64,000 nucleotides of DNA from Sphingobium sp. AP50 (GTDB lineage: Bacteria > Pseudomonadota > Alphaproteobacteria > Sphingomonadales > Sphingomonadaceae): NCBI RefSeq assembly GCF_900109095.1, contig NZ_FNYZ01000006.1, positions 1-64,000 of the forward strand. Reading direction: 5' to 3'. Positions 51,286 through 59,969 of the stretch are shown in pieces (the first letter of the stretch is position 1; each line of letters starts with the position of its first letter). Position numbers and translations under genes: made by a program. The notes below the pieces were generated by a model. It saw nothing but the letters and a program-made list of their open reading frames with translations, was not told where the DNA came from and did not search any database.

Positions 51286-51538
51286 GCGTTTTGGGTGTTG
51301 GCTGAGTGGTGCGGATATCCGCGCCCTTCAACGCCGCATAAAACGGATAGAGGAAGCGGAGAAGCCGAAGTCATCCCCGTTCAAGACCCTGTTCAGTTCC
51401 TTTGACGCATGGGTCGAGCGCGATGTGCTTCCCGGCATTAAGAGCGGGGCGCTGGACCGGCGGGATATGGTGGCGGTCGTCGCTGCGCTCCGTAGCTGGG
51501 AAGCGGACGGGACATGGGAGCAGGCACATGCTCACTGA
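51284..51538 (+). CDS. Possible small ORF or gene remnant, unknown
   Basis: 84 codons open from a TTG that overlaps the terminator T run, so the true start is unclear. The protein reads ALQRRIKRIEEAEKPKSSPF, then FKTLFSSFDAWVERDVLPGI and ALDRRDMVAVVAALRSWEAD, with good coding character from about residue 15. I cannot name it. It may be the 3' part of a longer lost gene, since nothing before the terminator matches it. Ends 60 bases before the next unknown ORF. Confidence 0.4.
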   Translation: MRFGCWLSGADIRALQRRIKRIEEAEKPKSSPFKTLFSSFDAWVERDVLPGIKSGALDRRDMVAVVAALRSWEADGTWEQAHAH

Positions 51539-51597
51539 ATCAGCCCAGATATTTTCCGATCCATGATTTGGTAAAGTTATGAGCTTACAAACAGCGC

Positions 51598-52260
51598 ATG
51601 TTCGGTTTTGTTATATTTGTTAGGATCATCTTGATCCTATTGACGCCAATCGCGCTCATCGGAGGCGCTCTCTTTCTGCTTCGCAAGAGGTGGCGGCGCA
51701 CAAATCCCGAGCAGCGGATTAGGCGCGTCGCCATTGTTCTGGCTGGCCTACTGGTCGTCGCATCGCCCTATCTTCTATTTAAGGCCTACGAGCTTCGCTT
51801 TGTGCTAGCGAGAGTTCCAAGCCCGCTGCATGTTGCGTGGATTGAATATCGCCTCGAAGATTCCTTTGGCGGCATCGGTCTGCCGGGTGACAATGAAACC
51901 GGCCTTGTCGTTTATCGACTTACAGAGGCAAGTGCCCGATGGGCGCGCAGTATGGGGCCGCGACTAGGTGAAGCGTTGCCTGGCGGAGCAAGCCGTTGGC
52001 ACGCAACGCCCGTTGATGAGAGTGGGGAGCACAACACTTGGCATCACTACGATAGCGAGGCGGACAAGCATGGCCATCCGGCCACCATCTCGGAATATCT
52101 CGATAAATATGGATTCTCGATCCCGATTGAAAAAGGTCGTGATGATGAAGCCAATCGCGCGATTCGAGCGCCGGGATCGTTCTATTCATATGGACGCGGG
52201 GGCAGCGTAACGATCGTCGATCCCGCGCGAGGGAAGGTATATTTCGCCTACGCGGGATAG
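51598..52260 (+). CDS. Unknown protein with two N-terminal membrane helices
   Basis: 220 residues. Two hydrophobic stretches (IFVRIILILLTPIALIGGAL; VAIVLAGLLVVASPYLLFKA) anchor it, followed by a soluble domain of about 150 residues with no recognised motif (SPLHVAWIEYRLEDSFGG, WHHYDSEADKHGHPATISEY, AIRAPGSFYSYGRGGSVTIV). Richer in A and T than its neighbours and immediately next to tRNA-Ser, which suggests acquired DNA. ATG at 51598 follows weak spacing; no strong ribosome site is visible. Confidence 0.65.
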   Translation: MFGFVIFVRIILILLTPIALIGGALFLLRKRWRRTNPEQRIRRVAIVLAGLLVVASPYLLFKAYELRFVLARVPSPLHVAWIEYRLEDSFGGIGLPGDNETGLVVYRLTEASARWARSMGPRLGEALPGGASRWHATPVDESGEHNTWHHYDSEADKHGHPATISEYLDKYGFSIPIEKGRDDEANRAIRAPGSFYSYGRGGSVTIVDPARGKVYFAYAG

Positions 52261-52276
52261 ATCGGATATTAAAGGC

Positions 52277-52366
52277 TGGCGGAAGAGGTGGGATTCGAAC
52301 CCACGGACGGGTTGCCCCGTCGCCGGTTTTCAAGACCGGTTCCTTAAACCACTCGGACACTCTTCC
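52277..52366 (-). tRNA. tRNA-Ser (TGA)
   Basis: 90-nt gene. Acceptor stem GGAAGAG / CTCTTCC, D arm (GAGTGGTTTAAGG), anticodon loop CTTGAAA giving TGA, long variable arm typical of tRNA-Ser (CGACGGGGCAACCCGTC), T arm GGTTCGAATCC, and an encoded CCA end at 52277-52279. Complete. Confidence 0.95.
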
Positions 52367-52487
52367 ACGCCGTTTCGGGGCTGGCAGCTTACGACAGGCT
52401 TATGGGTGAAACCGCCCGGCAAACTGAACTATACCAACCCCTTGTAACCACACTCCTAATTCCGCACTCAGGTCGGAAGCTCCGGTA

Positions 52488-52528
52488 GCTTTCAAGACCG
52501 CTGCCTTAAACCACTCGGCCACACTTCC
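52488..52528 (-). pseudogene. tRNA-Ser 5' fragment
   Basis: GGAAGTGTGGCCGAGTGGTTTAAGG... repeats the acceptor, D arm and anticodon stem/loop (ending CTTGAAA) of a tRNA-Ser, then diverges into unrelated sequence (GCTACCGGAGCTTCC). No variable arm, T arm or CCA follows. The break is at the anticodon loop. The first residues differ slightly from the intact tRNA-Ser 122 bases away, so it is not a simple recent copy. Confidence 0.8.
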
Positions 52529-52658
52529 GTTGCCCGCTTCCTAGCGTGCCGCGCTGGCTTGCCAAGTGTTAATTCACGTCCGCTCGGTTCATCGTCTTCC
52601 ATGACCCGACGGCAAGAAGGGGTTTCATCTGTCACGCACCCTGTGCCACAACGGGCCT

Positions 52659-53708
52659 ATGGGAGATTCTTTGCGTTCGTCTTTTCTGTCCTTGTTGCTC
52701 GGCATGGCCGCAGTCACGGGTGGCAGCCTGTTAGTGGGGCCTGCTCAGGCGCAGGATAGTGGTGATTTCCGGTCCTATCTGGAAAGTCTGCGGCCCAAGG
52801 CGCGGGCGATGGGGATCAGGGACGCGACGCTGGACGGCGTGTTCCCGACGCTGACCGCCAATCCGCGCGTGATCCAGCTTGATCAGAGCCAGCCGGGCGG
52901 CGGCGCCTATTCGCCGATCCCCAATTTCGAGCCCTATCGCCGCCAGCATGTCGATGCGGCGCGGATCAGTCGCGGACGTGTCGCCTATCAGGCGAACCGG
53001 GCGCGGCTCGCCCGGATCGAGGCGGAAACGGGCGTGCCCGAAGAGATCATGGTCGCCATCTATGGCCATGAAACCAATTATGGCAGCTATACCGGCGACT
53101 TCGATCTGATCCGGTCGCTGGCGACCCTGTCCTGGGAAGGGCGACGGCGCAGCCTGTTCGAGCCGGAATTGCTGGCGACGCTCAAGATGCTGGACAATGG
53201 CGTGCCGCGCAGTCGGCTGGTCGGCAGCTGGGCGGGGGCGACCGGCTATCCGCAATTTCTGCCCAGCGTCTATCTGCGCATCGCCAAGGATGGCGATGGA
53301 GATGGCAAGGCCGATATCTGGACCAGCGAGGCGGATGCACTGGCATCCATCGCCAATTATTTCGTGCAGTCGGGATGGCGCAAGGGCCAGCCCTGGGGTG
53401 TGGCGGTGAGCGTGCCGGCGAGTTTCAACCGGGCATCCGTTCTGGCCAAGACCGAGCCGGCCCGCTGTCCGCGCGTGTTCAACCGGCATAGCCGTTGGCT
53501 GTCCATGGCGGAGTGGCGCAAGCTGGGCCTGTTCCCCAATAGCGGCGTGTGGCCGGCGGACGGGGTGATGGCGACGCTGCTGGAGCCGGACGGACCGGGC
53601 AAGACCGCCTATCTGCTGACCAGCAACTATCGGGCGATCCTGGATTATAATTGTTCCAACTTCTATGCCTTGTCGGTGGGATTGCTGGCGGATGCTGTCA
53701 AACAATAA
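52659..53708 (+). CDS. Lytic murein transglycosylase (MltB-like)
   Basis: 349 residues. Signal peptide through about residue 32 (LLLGMAAVTGGSLLVGPAQA). The catalytic region has the MltB/SLT_2 pattern: AIYGHETNYGSYTGDFDLI with the catalytic Glu, then SWAGATGYPQFLPSVYLRIA and DGDGDGKADIWTSEADALAS, WAN-like segment ANYFVQSGWRKGQPWG. It cleaves glycan strands with formation of anhydro-MurNAc in the periplasm, the product AnmK recycles. Overlaps the rlpA start by 17 bases; first gene of the cell-wall run. Confidence 0.92.
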   Translation: MGDSLRSSFLSLLLGMAAVTGGSLLVGPAQAQDSGDFRSYLESLRPKARAMGIRDATLDGVFPTLTANPRVIQLDQSQPGGGAYSPIPNFEPYRRQHVDAARISRGRVAYQANRARLARIEAETGVPEEIMVAIYGHETNYGSYTGDFDLIRSLATLSWEGRRRSLFEPELLATLKMLDNGVPRSRLVGSWAGATGYPQFLPSVYLRIAKDGDGDGKADIWTSEADALASIANYFVQSGWRKGQPWGVAVSVPASFNRASVLAKTEPARCPRVFNRHSRWLSMAEWRKLGLFPNSGVWPADGVMATLLEPDGPGKTAYLLTSNYRAILDYNCSNFYALSVGLLADAVKQ

Positions 53709-54705
53709 GGGGATGGCGGTGATCGCCATGCTGATGGCGATCGCGACTGGCGGACGATTGGCGGCGCAGCCTCAAGGGCGGGCGATGGTCGAGGATGGCA
53801 CGCCGATATTGGGTGCGCCCTATGCCATTGCAGGCACGCGCTATACGCCTGTAGATCCGGTCTATTATGACGAGGTCGGCTATGCCGGGACGGTCGAGGG
53901 TGGCAGTCAGGGCGGCACGACCGCAACGGGCGAGGCTTTCATTCCGTCCGCCATCACCGCCGCGAGCAAGACCTTGCCCTTGCCAAGCTATGTCGAAGTG
54001 ACGGCGCTGGATAGCGGGCGGACGATATTGGTGCGGGTGAATGATCGCGGGCCGATGCGTAATGACCAGTTGATCGCCCTGTCGCCGGGCGCTGCGGCGC
54101 AACTGGGCATCGCCGGGCAGGGCGCTGCGGCGGTGCGCGTGCGGCGGGTCAATCCGCCCGAACAGGAACGCGCAGCCCTGCGCAGCCATGGTCAGGCGGC
54201 AGAGCGGCTGGAAACGCCAGCGGCGTTGCTCAAGGTATTGCGGGGTAAGCTGGTGCCGGTTCGTGCTGCTGCGTCTTCGCCCTTGGCGCAGCCGACAAAG
54301 CCCAAGCCCGCGATAGCTCAGGCGAAACCGGCAATCGCAGGCCGACTGGGGGCGGATTTCGACAGGCCTGCCGCCGCGCCAAAGCCCGTAACACCACCTG
54401 CCAAGGCTCCGCCCAAAGCCGTGGCCACACCGGCCAAGGCGGTTCCCGCACCCAAGCCAGCGCCTGCACCGGCAACCGCGCCTGTAAAGGCGGGCGGCTA
54501 TGTCGTACAGGTTGGCGCCTATTCCTCCCAATCGCGGGCTGATGCGCTGGCGAAGAGCCTTGGCGGGCGGGTCGAGGCAGCGGGCGGGGTATGGCGTGTA
54601 AGGCTTGGCCCCTATACCACGAAGCAGGCGGCCCAGGCCAGCGTGCGCACGGCAGCGGGCAAGGGCTTTGAGAATGCCACCATCATGGCTAATGACGCGC
54701 GATAG
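53692..54705 (+). CDS. rlpA: RlpA-like septal ring lytic transglycosylase
   Basis: About 337 residues. Signal sequence (MAVIAMLMAIATGGRLAA). A double-psi beta-barrel covers about residues 40-140 (YTATGEA-like: GTTATGEAFIPSAITAASKT; LVRVNDRGPMRNDQLIALSP), the RlpA catalytic fold. A proline/alanine-rich linker follows, then a SPOR domain (VVQVGAYSSQSRADALAKSL; GVWRVRLGPYTTKQAAQASV) that binds denuded septal glycans. Start uncertain: ATG at 53692 overlaps mltB; 53713 is the next ATG. Coupled to mltB in front. Confidence 0.88.
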   Translation: MLSNNKGMAVIAMLMAIATGGRLAAQPQGRAMVEDGTPILGAPYAIAGTRYTPVDPVYYDEVGYAGTVEGGSQGGTTATGEAFIPSAITAASKTLPLPSYVEVTALDSGRTILVRVNDRGPMRNDQLIALSPGAAAQLGIAGQGAAAVRVRRVNPPEQERAALRSHGQAAERLETPAALLKVLRGKLVPVRAAASSPLAQPTKPKPAIAQAKPAIAGRLGADFDRPAAAPKPVTPPAKAPPKAVATPAKAVPAPKPAPAPATAPVKAGGYVVQVGAYSSQSRADALAKSLGGRVEAAGGVWRVRLGPYTTKQAAQASVRTAAGKGFENATIMANDAR

Positions 54706-54753
54706 AGATCGCGGACTACGAGCGATTCCATTCCATTCGAAGGCAGTGTTCCG

Positions 54754-55917
54754 ATGAAGAAAAGCGTTGCAGTCCTCCTCGCCGCCGGGCTGCTGGCCCA
54801 GCCGCTGATCGCGGCCGCGCCGCCCTACACCAGCGAAGCGCCGATCGCCTATATGAAGGATCTGTCGTCGGGCGCAGTGCTCTATGACAAGGGCGGTGAA
54901 ACCCGGATGCCGCCGGCATCGCTGGCCAAGATGATGACCGTGCATGTCGCCTTCCGTCTGATCCAGAAGGGCGAACTGAAGCTCGACACCAAATTCACCG
55001 TGCGCCCGGAGACGTGGAAGCAGTGGCACGGTCCGCAGGCGGGATCGACCATGTTCCTGTCCGTGGGTGAGCAGGTGTCGGTCGAAAATCTGCTGCATGG
55101 CATTGTCACCCTGTCCGGCAATGACGCTTGTGTCGTGCTGGCCGAAGGTATTGCCGGGACCGAGCAGGCTTTCGTCGCGGCGATGAATGAGGAAGCCAAG
55201 CGGCTGGGCCTGAAGAATAGCCATTTCGGCACCAGCAACGGCTGGCCGGATGAAGGCGTTACCTATGTCACGGCCGAAGATCTGGCCAAGCTCGCCGAAG
55301 CGACGATTGTTGAGACGCCCGATCTCTACAAGCGCTTCTATGCTACGCGCGATTTCACCTGGGGCAAGACCATGGGTGGGTCCGCGATCAATCAGGCGAA
55401 CCGCAATCCGATCCTGGGCAAGATCCCCGGCGCGGACGGCCTGAAGACCGGCCATACCGAGGAAGCCGGTTTCGGCTTTACCGGTTCGGCCGAACAGGAT
55501 GGCCGCCGTCTGGTGATGGTGGTTGCCGGCCTGCCGACCTTCAACGGCCGCATCACCGAATCCGTGCGTTTCATGGATTGGGGCTTCAAGGCGTGGAAGG
55601 CCCAGCCGCTGTTCAAGAAGGGGCAGACGGTCGAGACGGCCGAAGTGCAGTTGGGCAGCGCGACGAGCGTGCCGCTGGTCGCGCCGCAGAATCTGGCGGT
55701 CACCCTGCCACGCACGGCGTCTGCCAATGTGCAGGTGAAGGTGGTCTATACCGGCCCGATCAAGGCGCCGATCGCCAAGGGGCAGCAGATCGCCCAGTTG
55801 ATCGTCCAGACCCCAGGCACCCCGCCGCAGATCATGCCGCTGGTCGCGGGTGAAGATGTCGCCGAAGCGGGCATTTTCGGCCGGCTGTGGAATGGCCTGA
55901 AGTCGTTGTTCGCTTGA
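54754..55917 (+). CDS. dacC: D-alanyl-D-alanine carboxypeptidase (penicillin-binding protein 5/6 type)
   Basis: 387 residues. Signal peptide AVLLAAGLLAQPLIAAA. Active-site triad motifs: SLAKM with catalytic Ser56, SGN at 121-123, KTG at 231-233. The C-terminal ~100 residues form the PBP5 C-terminal domain with an amphipathic end (FGRLWNGLKSLFA) that anchors it to the inner membrane. Removes terminal D-Ala from peptidoglycan stems. Its stop TGA (55915-55917) overlaps the TTG start of tmk. Confidence 0.93.
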   Translation: MKKSVAVLLAAGLLAQPLIAAAPPYTSEAPIAYMKDLSSGAVLYDKGGETRMPPASLAKMMTVHVAFRLIQKGELKLDTKFTVRPETWKQWHGPQAGSTMFLSVGEQVSVENLLHGIVTLSGNDACVVLAEGIAGTEQAFVAAMNEEAKRLGLKNSHFGTSNGWPDEGVTYVTAEDLAKLAEATIVETPDLYKRFYATRDFTWGKTMGGSAINQANRNPILGKIPGADGLKTGHTEEAGFGFTGSAEQDGRRLVMVVAGLPTFNGRITESVRFMDWGFKAWKAQPLFKKGQTVETAEVQLGSATSVPLVAPQNLAVTLPRTASANVQVKVVYTGPIKAPIAKGQQIAQLIVQTPGTPPQIMPLVAGEDVAEAGIFGRLWNGLKSLFA

Positions 55918-56555
55918 CGCCCAAATCACCAGATAGCGGACGGTTCATCACGCTGGAAGGCGGCGAAGGGGCGGGTAAATCGACGCAACTTCGCGCGCTG
56001 GCGGCTGCGCTGCGCGCGCGCGGGCTGGATGTAGTCGAGACGCGCGAACCGGGTGGGAGCGAGGGTGCGGAGGCAATCCGCGCCCTGCTGCTGACCGGTG
56101 GCGCCGATCGCTGGAGCCCGCGTGCCGAAGCGCTGCTGTTCGCGGCGGCGCGGGCGGATCATATCGAAAAGACGATCCGGCCAGCGCTAGAGCGCGGCGC
56201 TTGGGTGTTGTCGGATCGGTTCCTCGATTCGAGCCGGGCCTATCAGGGGCAGGGCACGCTCAGCGATGCGGATATATTGGCGCTGCACCGGATCGGCAGC
56301 GCGGACTTTCTGCCTGATCGCACCTTGTTGCTGACCCTGCCCGAAGCGGAAGCGACGGGGCGGGCCAAGGCGCGCGATGGCGATGCGGAGGACCGGATCG
56401 GCGGACGGGCCAGCGATTTCCATCGCGCTGTGGCAAATGCCTTTGCCCGTTTTGCCATTGAGGAGCCGGATCGGGTCCGTGCCGTGGATGCATCCGGTAC
56501 GGCTGATATGGTGACGGCGCGCCTGATCGAAGCGATCGAAGACCTGCTGCCATGA
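55914..56555 (+). CDS. tmk: Thymidylate kinase
   Basis: 213 residues. P-loop GGEGAGKST at 16-24. The DR(Y/H) motif is DRFLDSSRAYQGQG and the LID is RDGDAEDRIGGRA. Phosphorylates dTMP to dTDP. A TTG start at 55914 is required by the frame; it overlaps the dacC stop in a TTGA. An ATG further upstream (in dacC) would lie 27 bases earlier inside that gene. Overlaps holB by four bases. Confidence 0.92.
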   Translation: MTPKSPDSGRFITLEGGEGAGKSTQLRALAAALRARGLDVVETREPGGSEGAEAIRALLLTGGADRWSPRAEALLFAAARADHIEKTIRPALERGAWVLSDRFLDSSRAYQGQGTLSDADILALHRIGSADFLPDRTLLLTLPEAEATGRAKARDGDAEDRIGGRASDFHRAVANAFARFAIEEPDRVRAVDASGTADMVTARLIEAIEDLLP

Positions 56556-57520
56556 CGCTGCTGCTGGGCCATGATGCGCAGGCCCGAACCCTGATCGACG
56601 CCGCGCGGAGCGGGCGGATGCATCATGGCTGGATATTGTCCGGGCCGAAGGGCATCGGCAAAGGCAGCTTTGCGCGGGCGCTGGCGCTGCGGTTGCTGGC
56701 CGATGCGGCAGGTCCGCCGGTGGAGGGGGAGGGGCTTTCCGTGCCAGAAAGCCATCCCGTCCGTCGCCTGATCGAGGCGGCGGCCCATCCCGACTATGCC
56801 GAACTGGCGCCGCTGGAGAAGGAAACCGGCACCGCGCGCAATATCAGCGTGGATCAGGTGCGCGGGCTTGGACGGCTGATCCAGTCGGCGCCTTCGCTGT
56901 CGTCACGGCGGGTGGTCGTGATCGACAGTGCCGACGATCTGGAGCGCGGGGCGGCCAATGCGCTGCTCAAGACGCTGGAGGAGCCGCCGGCCGACATGAT
57001 CTTCCTGCTGGTCAGCCATGCGCCGGGGCGATTGCTGCCGACGATCCGGTCGCGCTGTCGTCTGCTGCGTTTCGATCCGCTGGATAGAGCGACCATGCGC
57101 ATGGCGCTGAAGGCGGCGGACGAGACGCTGTCACCGCAAGAGGTGGACGCGCTGGTGCGGGCAGGGGATGGATCGCCGGGGCAGGCACTGCGCTATGCGG
57201 GGCTGAACCTGTCGGAGATCGAACAGATATTGGGTAGTCTGGCGGCGCAGGGCGATCCCGGCAACCGCCAGCGACTGGCACTGGCCAAGGCGCTGGCGCT
57301 GAAATCTGCCAAGCCGCGCTATGAAGCCTTTCTGGAGCGCGCGCCCGCCTTCATCGCGCAGGCGGCGCGGACCCGGCACGGCCCTGCGCTGGGCACGGCG
57401 CTGACGCATTGGGAGAAGGCGCGGCATCTGGCCGGCGTCGCGGTAATCCTGTCGCTCGATCCGGCGGCGGTGGTGTTCGAACTGGCGGGGCATGTCGCGG
57501 CGCTGGCGCCGGACGCCTGA
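56552..57520 (+). CDS. holB: DNA polymerase III delta' subunit
   Basis: 322 residues. AAA-type fold of the clamp loader: HHGWILSGPKGIGKGSFARAL is the degenerate Walker A, and DSADDLERGAANALLKTLEE carries the SRC-region precursor; SRCRLLRFDPL is the arginine-finger SRC motif, and the C-terminal collar (LAGHVAALAPD end) binds the complex. Works with DnaX and HolA in loading the beta clamp. Follows tmk with a four-base overlap, as in many bacteria. Confidence 0.9.
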   Translation: MTLLLGHDAQARTLIDAARSGRMHHGWILSGPKGIGKGSFARALALRLLADAAGPPVEGEGLSVPESHPVRRLIEAAAHPDYAELAPLEKETGTARNISVDQVRGLGRLIQSAPSLSSRRVVVIDSADDLERGAANALLKTLEEPPADMIFLLVSHAPGRLLPTIRSRCRLLRFDPLDRATMRMALKAADETLSPQEVDALVRAGDGSPGQALRYAGLNLSEIEQILGSLAAQGDPGNRQRLALAKALALKSAKPRYEAFLERAPAFIAQAARTRHGPALGTALTHWEKARHLAGVAVILSLDPAAVVFELAGHVAALAPDA

Positions 57521-57622
57521 TCCTCTCTGCGTTCTTCGTTTATGGGGAAATGCATCTGCTTCGAAAATGCGTTGGCTGAAAAGCGGCTTTGCGGCGGCGC
57601 GAGGAGAGGCTAGGGAAGCGCC

Positions 57623-59191
57623 ATGTCCAAGCCCTTCACCATCACCACCGCCATTTCCTATCCCAATGGCCGTCCGCATATCGGCCATGCCTATGAGGTG
57701 ATCGCCACCGATGCGGTCGCCCGTTTCCAGCGGATGATGGGCCGCGACGTCTTCTTTCAGACCGGCACCGACGAACATGGCCTTAAAATGGCCCAGACGG
57801 CGCGCGGCCGCGGTATCGAGCCGCGCGAACTGGCCGATGAAATGGCCGGCTATTTCAAGCAGATGAATGAGCGGCTGAATATCAGCCATGATCGTTTCAT
57901 CCGCACCAGCGAAGCGGATCATCACGCCGCCAGTCAGGCGATCTGGAAGGCGATGGAGGCCAATGGCGACCTGTATCTGGGCCGTTATGAAGGCTGGTAT
58001 TCGGTCCGCGACGAGGCCTTTTACGATGAGAAGGAAATCATCGAGGGGGAAGAGGGCGTCAAGCTGTCACCCCAGGGTACTCCGGTCGAATGGACGATCG
58101 AAGAAAGCTGGTTCTTCCGCCTGTCGGCCTATCAGGAGCGGTTGCTGGCGCTCTATGAAAGCCAGCCCGATTTCATCCAGCCTGACAGCCGCCGCAATGA
58201 AATCCTGCGCTTTGTCGAAGGCGGCCTGAGCGACCTGAGCATATCGCGCACCAGTTTCGACTGGGGTGTGAAGGTGCCGGGCACGGAAGGCCATGTCATG
58301 TATGTTTGGGTCGATGCGCTCACCAACTATCTGACCGGCTGCGGCTATCCCGACGATGCGGAGCGGATGGCGCGCTATTGGGCCGAAGGCGGCGATATCA
58401 CCCACATCATCGGCAAGGATATCGTGCGGTTTCACACGGTCTACTGGCCGGCCTTCCTGATGAGTGCCAAGCTGCCTTTGCCCAAGCAGGTGTTCGGCCA
58501 TGGCTTCCTGCTGAACCGGGGCGAGAAAATGTCGAAGTCGGTCGGCAATGTCGCCGATCCGATGGAACTGGCCGATCGTTTTGGTGTCGATCAGCTGCGT
58601 TATTTCCTGCTGTCTGAAGTCACCTTCGGCAATGACGGCAGCTATAGCGCGGAGGCGATCGTCCAGCGGGCGAACAGCGATCTGGGCAATGCGTTCGGCA
58701 ATCTGGCGCAACGGACCCTGAGCTTCATCGCGAAAAATCTGGAAGGCCGCCTGCCCGCGATCCATGGTCATGATGCGGCCGATGACGAGTTGTTCGCGCT
58801 GCTGGACAAGACCATCCGTACCGACATGCCCGCCGCCTTCGCTGAACTGGCGCCGAGCGTGGCGATCGAGGCGTGGCTGCGCGCCTGTTTTGCGTGCAAC
58901 CAGTATATCGATGCACAAGCGCCCTGGGCGCTGCGCAAGACCGATCCCCAGCGGATGGAAACGGTGCTCGCGACCCTGTACATCGCCATCGCCCAACTGG
59001 CGGTCGCCATATTGCCGGTCATTCCCGCGAGTGCGACCGCCCTGCTGGACCATATGGGCGTACCGGAAGACAAGCGCAGCTATGATGCGATCGGCGGCCA
59101 TTGGTATTCACCGCTGGCTGAAAGCGATTTCGTGCTGGCCGCGCCCAAGCCGCTGTTCCCGCGCCTCGAACTGATCGAAGCGGACGCCTGA
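57623..59191 (+). CDS. metG: Methionyl-tRNA synthetase
   Basis: 522 residues. HIGH at 19-22 (GRPHIGHAYE) and KMSKS at 302-306. Insertion region contains the WYSVRDEAFY block. Lacks the C-terminal tRNA-binding domain (Trbp111-like) found in some MetG; this shorter form is known in alphaproteobacteria. Start at 57623 (MSKPFTITT) is well placed after a 102-base gap from holB. Followed after four bases by tatD. Confidence 0.96.
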   Translation: MSKPFTITTAISYPNGRPHIGHAYEVIATDAVARFQRMMGRDVFFQTGTDEHGLKMAQTARGRGIEPRELADEMAGYFKQMNERLNISHDRFIRTSEADHHAASQAIWKAMEANGDLYLGRYEGWYSVRDEAFYDEKEIIEGEEGVKLSPQGTPVEWTIEESWFFRLSAYQERLLALYESQPDFIQPDSRRNEILRFVEGGLSDLSISRTSFDWGVKVPGTEGHVMYVWVDALTNYLTGCGYPDDAERMARYWAEGGDITHIIGKDIVRFHTVYWPAFLMSAKLPLPKQVFGHGFLLNRGEKMSKSVGNVADPMELADRFGVDQLRYFLLSEVTFGNDGSYSAEAIVQRANSDLGNAFGNLAQRTLSFIAKNLEGRLPAIHGHDAADDELFALLDKTIRTDMPAAFAELAPSVAIEAWLRACFACNQYIDAQAPWALRKTDPQRMETVLATLYIAIAQLAVAILPVIPASATALLDHMGVPEDKRSYDAIGGHWYSPLAESDFVLAAPKPLFPRLELIEADA

Positions 59192-59195
59192 GCCC

Positions 59196-59969
59196 ATGCT
59201 GATCGACAGCCATTGCCACCTGAATTACAAAGGCCTGATCGAAGATCAGGCCAATGTGCTGGACCGGGCGCGGGCGCGGGGCATCGATCTGATGCTCAAC
59301 ATCGCCACTCGCGAGAGCGAGTGGGACGCGGTGCTGGATACTGCCGTGCGCGAGGCGGACGTGTGGGCGACGGTCGGCATCCATCCGCATGAGGCGGACG
59401 AGCATCCCCATGTGGATACCGCCAAGCTGGTCGAGCGCGCGGCGCATCCGCGTGTCGTGGGCATCGGCGAAACCGGCCTCGATTATTATTATGACCATAG
59501 CGATCGCGAGCGGCAGCAGAAGAGCTTCCGATCGCATATCGCCGCCTGTCGCGAAACCGGACTGCCGCTGATCGTCCACACGCGCGAGGCGGAAGAGGAT
59601 ACGCTGGCGATCATGCGGGACGAGATGGAGAAGGGGCCTTATTCGGGCGTCATCCATTGCTTTACCGCCAGCGGCGCCTTTGCCGATGCGGCGATGGACC
59701 TGGGCTTCTATATCAGCATTTCGGGCATCGTGACCTTCAAGAGCGCGAAGGATTTGCAGGAGACGGCGGCGCGCCTGCCGATCGACCGACTGCTGGTGGA
59801 GACGGACTCGCCCTTTCTGGCGCCGGTGCCGCACCGGGGCAAAAGCTGCGAGCCGGCCTTCGTGGCGGACACGGCGCAGTTCCTGGCCAATCTACGCGGC
59901 GAGAGTGTTGAGGCGCTGGCGGCCGCGACCTCCGCCAATTTCCGCACTCTCTTCGCCAAGGTCGCATGA
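59196..59969 (+). CDS. TatD-family metal-dependent hydrolase
   Basis: 257 residues of the TatD/YcfH amidohydrolase group. Motifs: LIDSHCHLNY (metal-binding HxH), GIGETGLDYYYD (Glu), PLIVHTREA (His), VIHCFTASG (His) and LVETDSPFLAP (Asp). Known members are 3'-5' exonuclease or D-aminoacyl hydrolase related; precise activity unknown. Overlaps the next gene by four bases. In the conserved order holB-metG-tatD-MBL. Confidence 0.9.
   Translation: MLIDSHCHLNYKGLIEDQANVLDRARARGIDLMLNIATRESEWDAVLDTAVREADVWATVGIHPHEADEHPHVDTAKLVERAAHPRVVGIGETGLDYYYDHSDRERQQKSFRSHIAACRETGLPLIVHTREAEEDTLAIMRDEMEKGPYSGVIHCFTASGAFADAAMDLGFYISISGIVTFKSAKDLQETAARLPIDRLLVETDSPFLAPVPHRGKSCEPAFVADTAQFLANLRGESVEALAAATSANFRTLFAKVA

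Noticed and set aside
48663..51374. 903-codon minus-strand ORF over the siderophore receptor
   Set aside because: Shadow of the receptor; no domain resemblance, while the plus strand encodes a complete TonB receptor.
52488..52528. Second functional tRNA-Ser
   Set aside because: The sequence departs from any tRNA after the anticodon loop; no variable arm, T arm or CCA.
53698..55929. 743-codon minus-strand ORF across rlpA and dacC
   Set aside because: Antisense to two clear genes with signal peptides and catalytic motifs.
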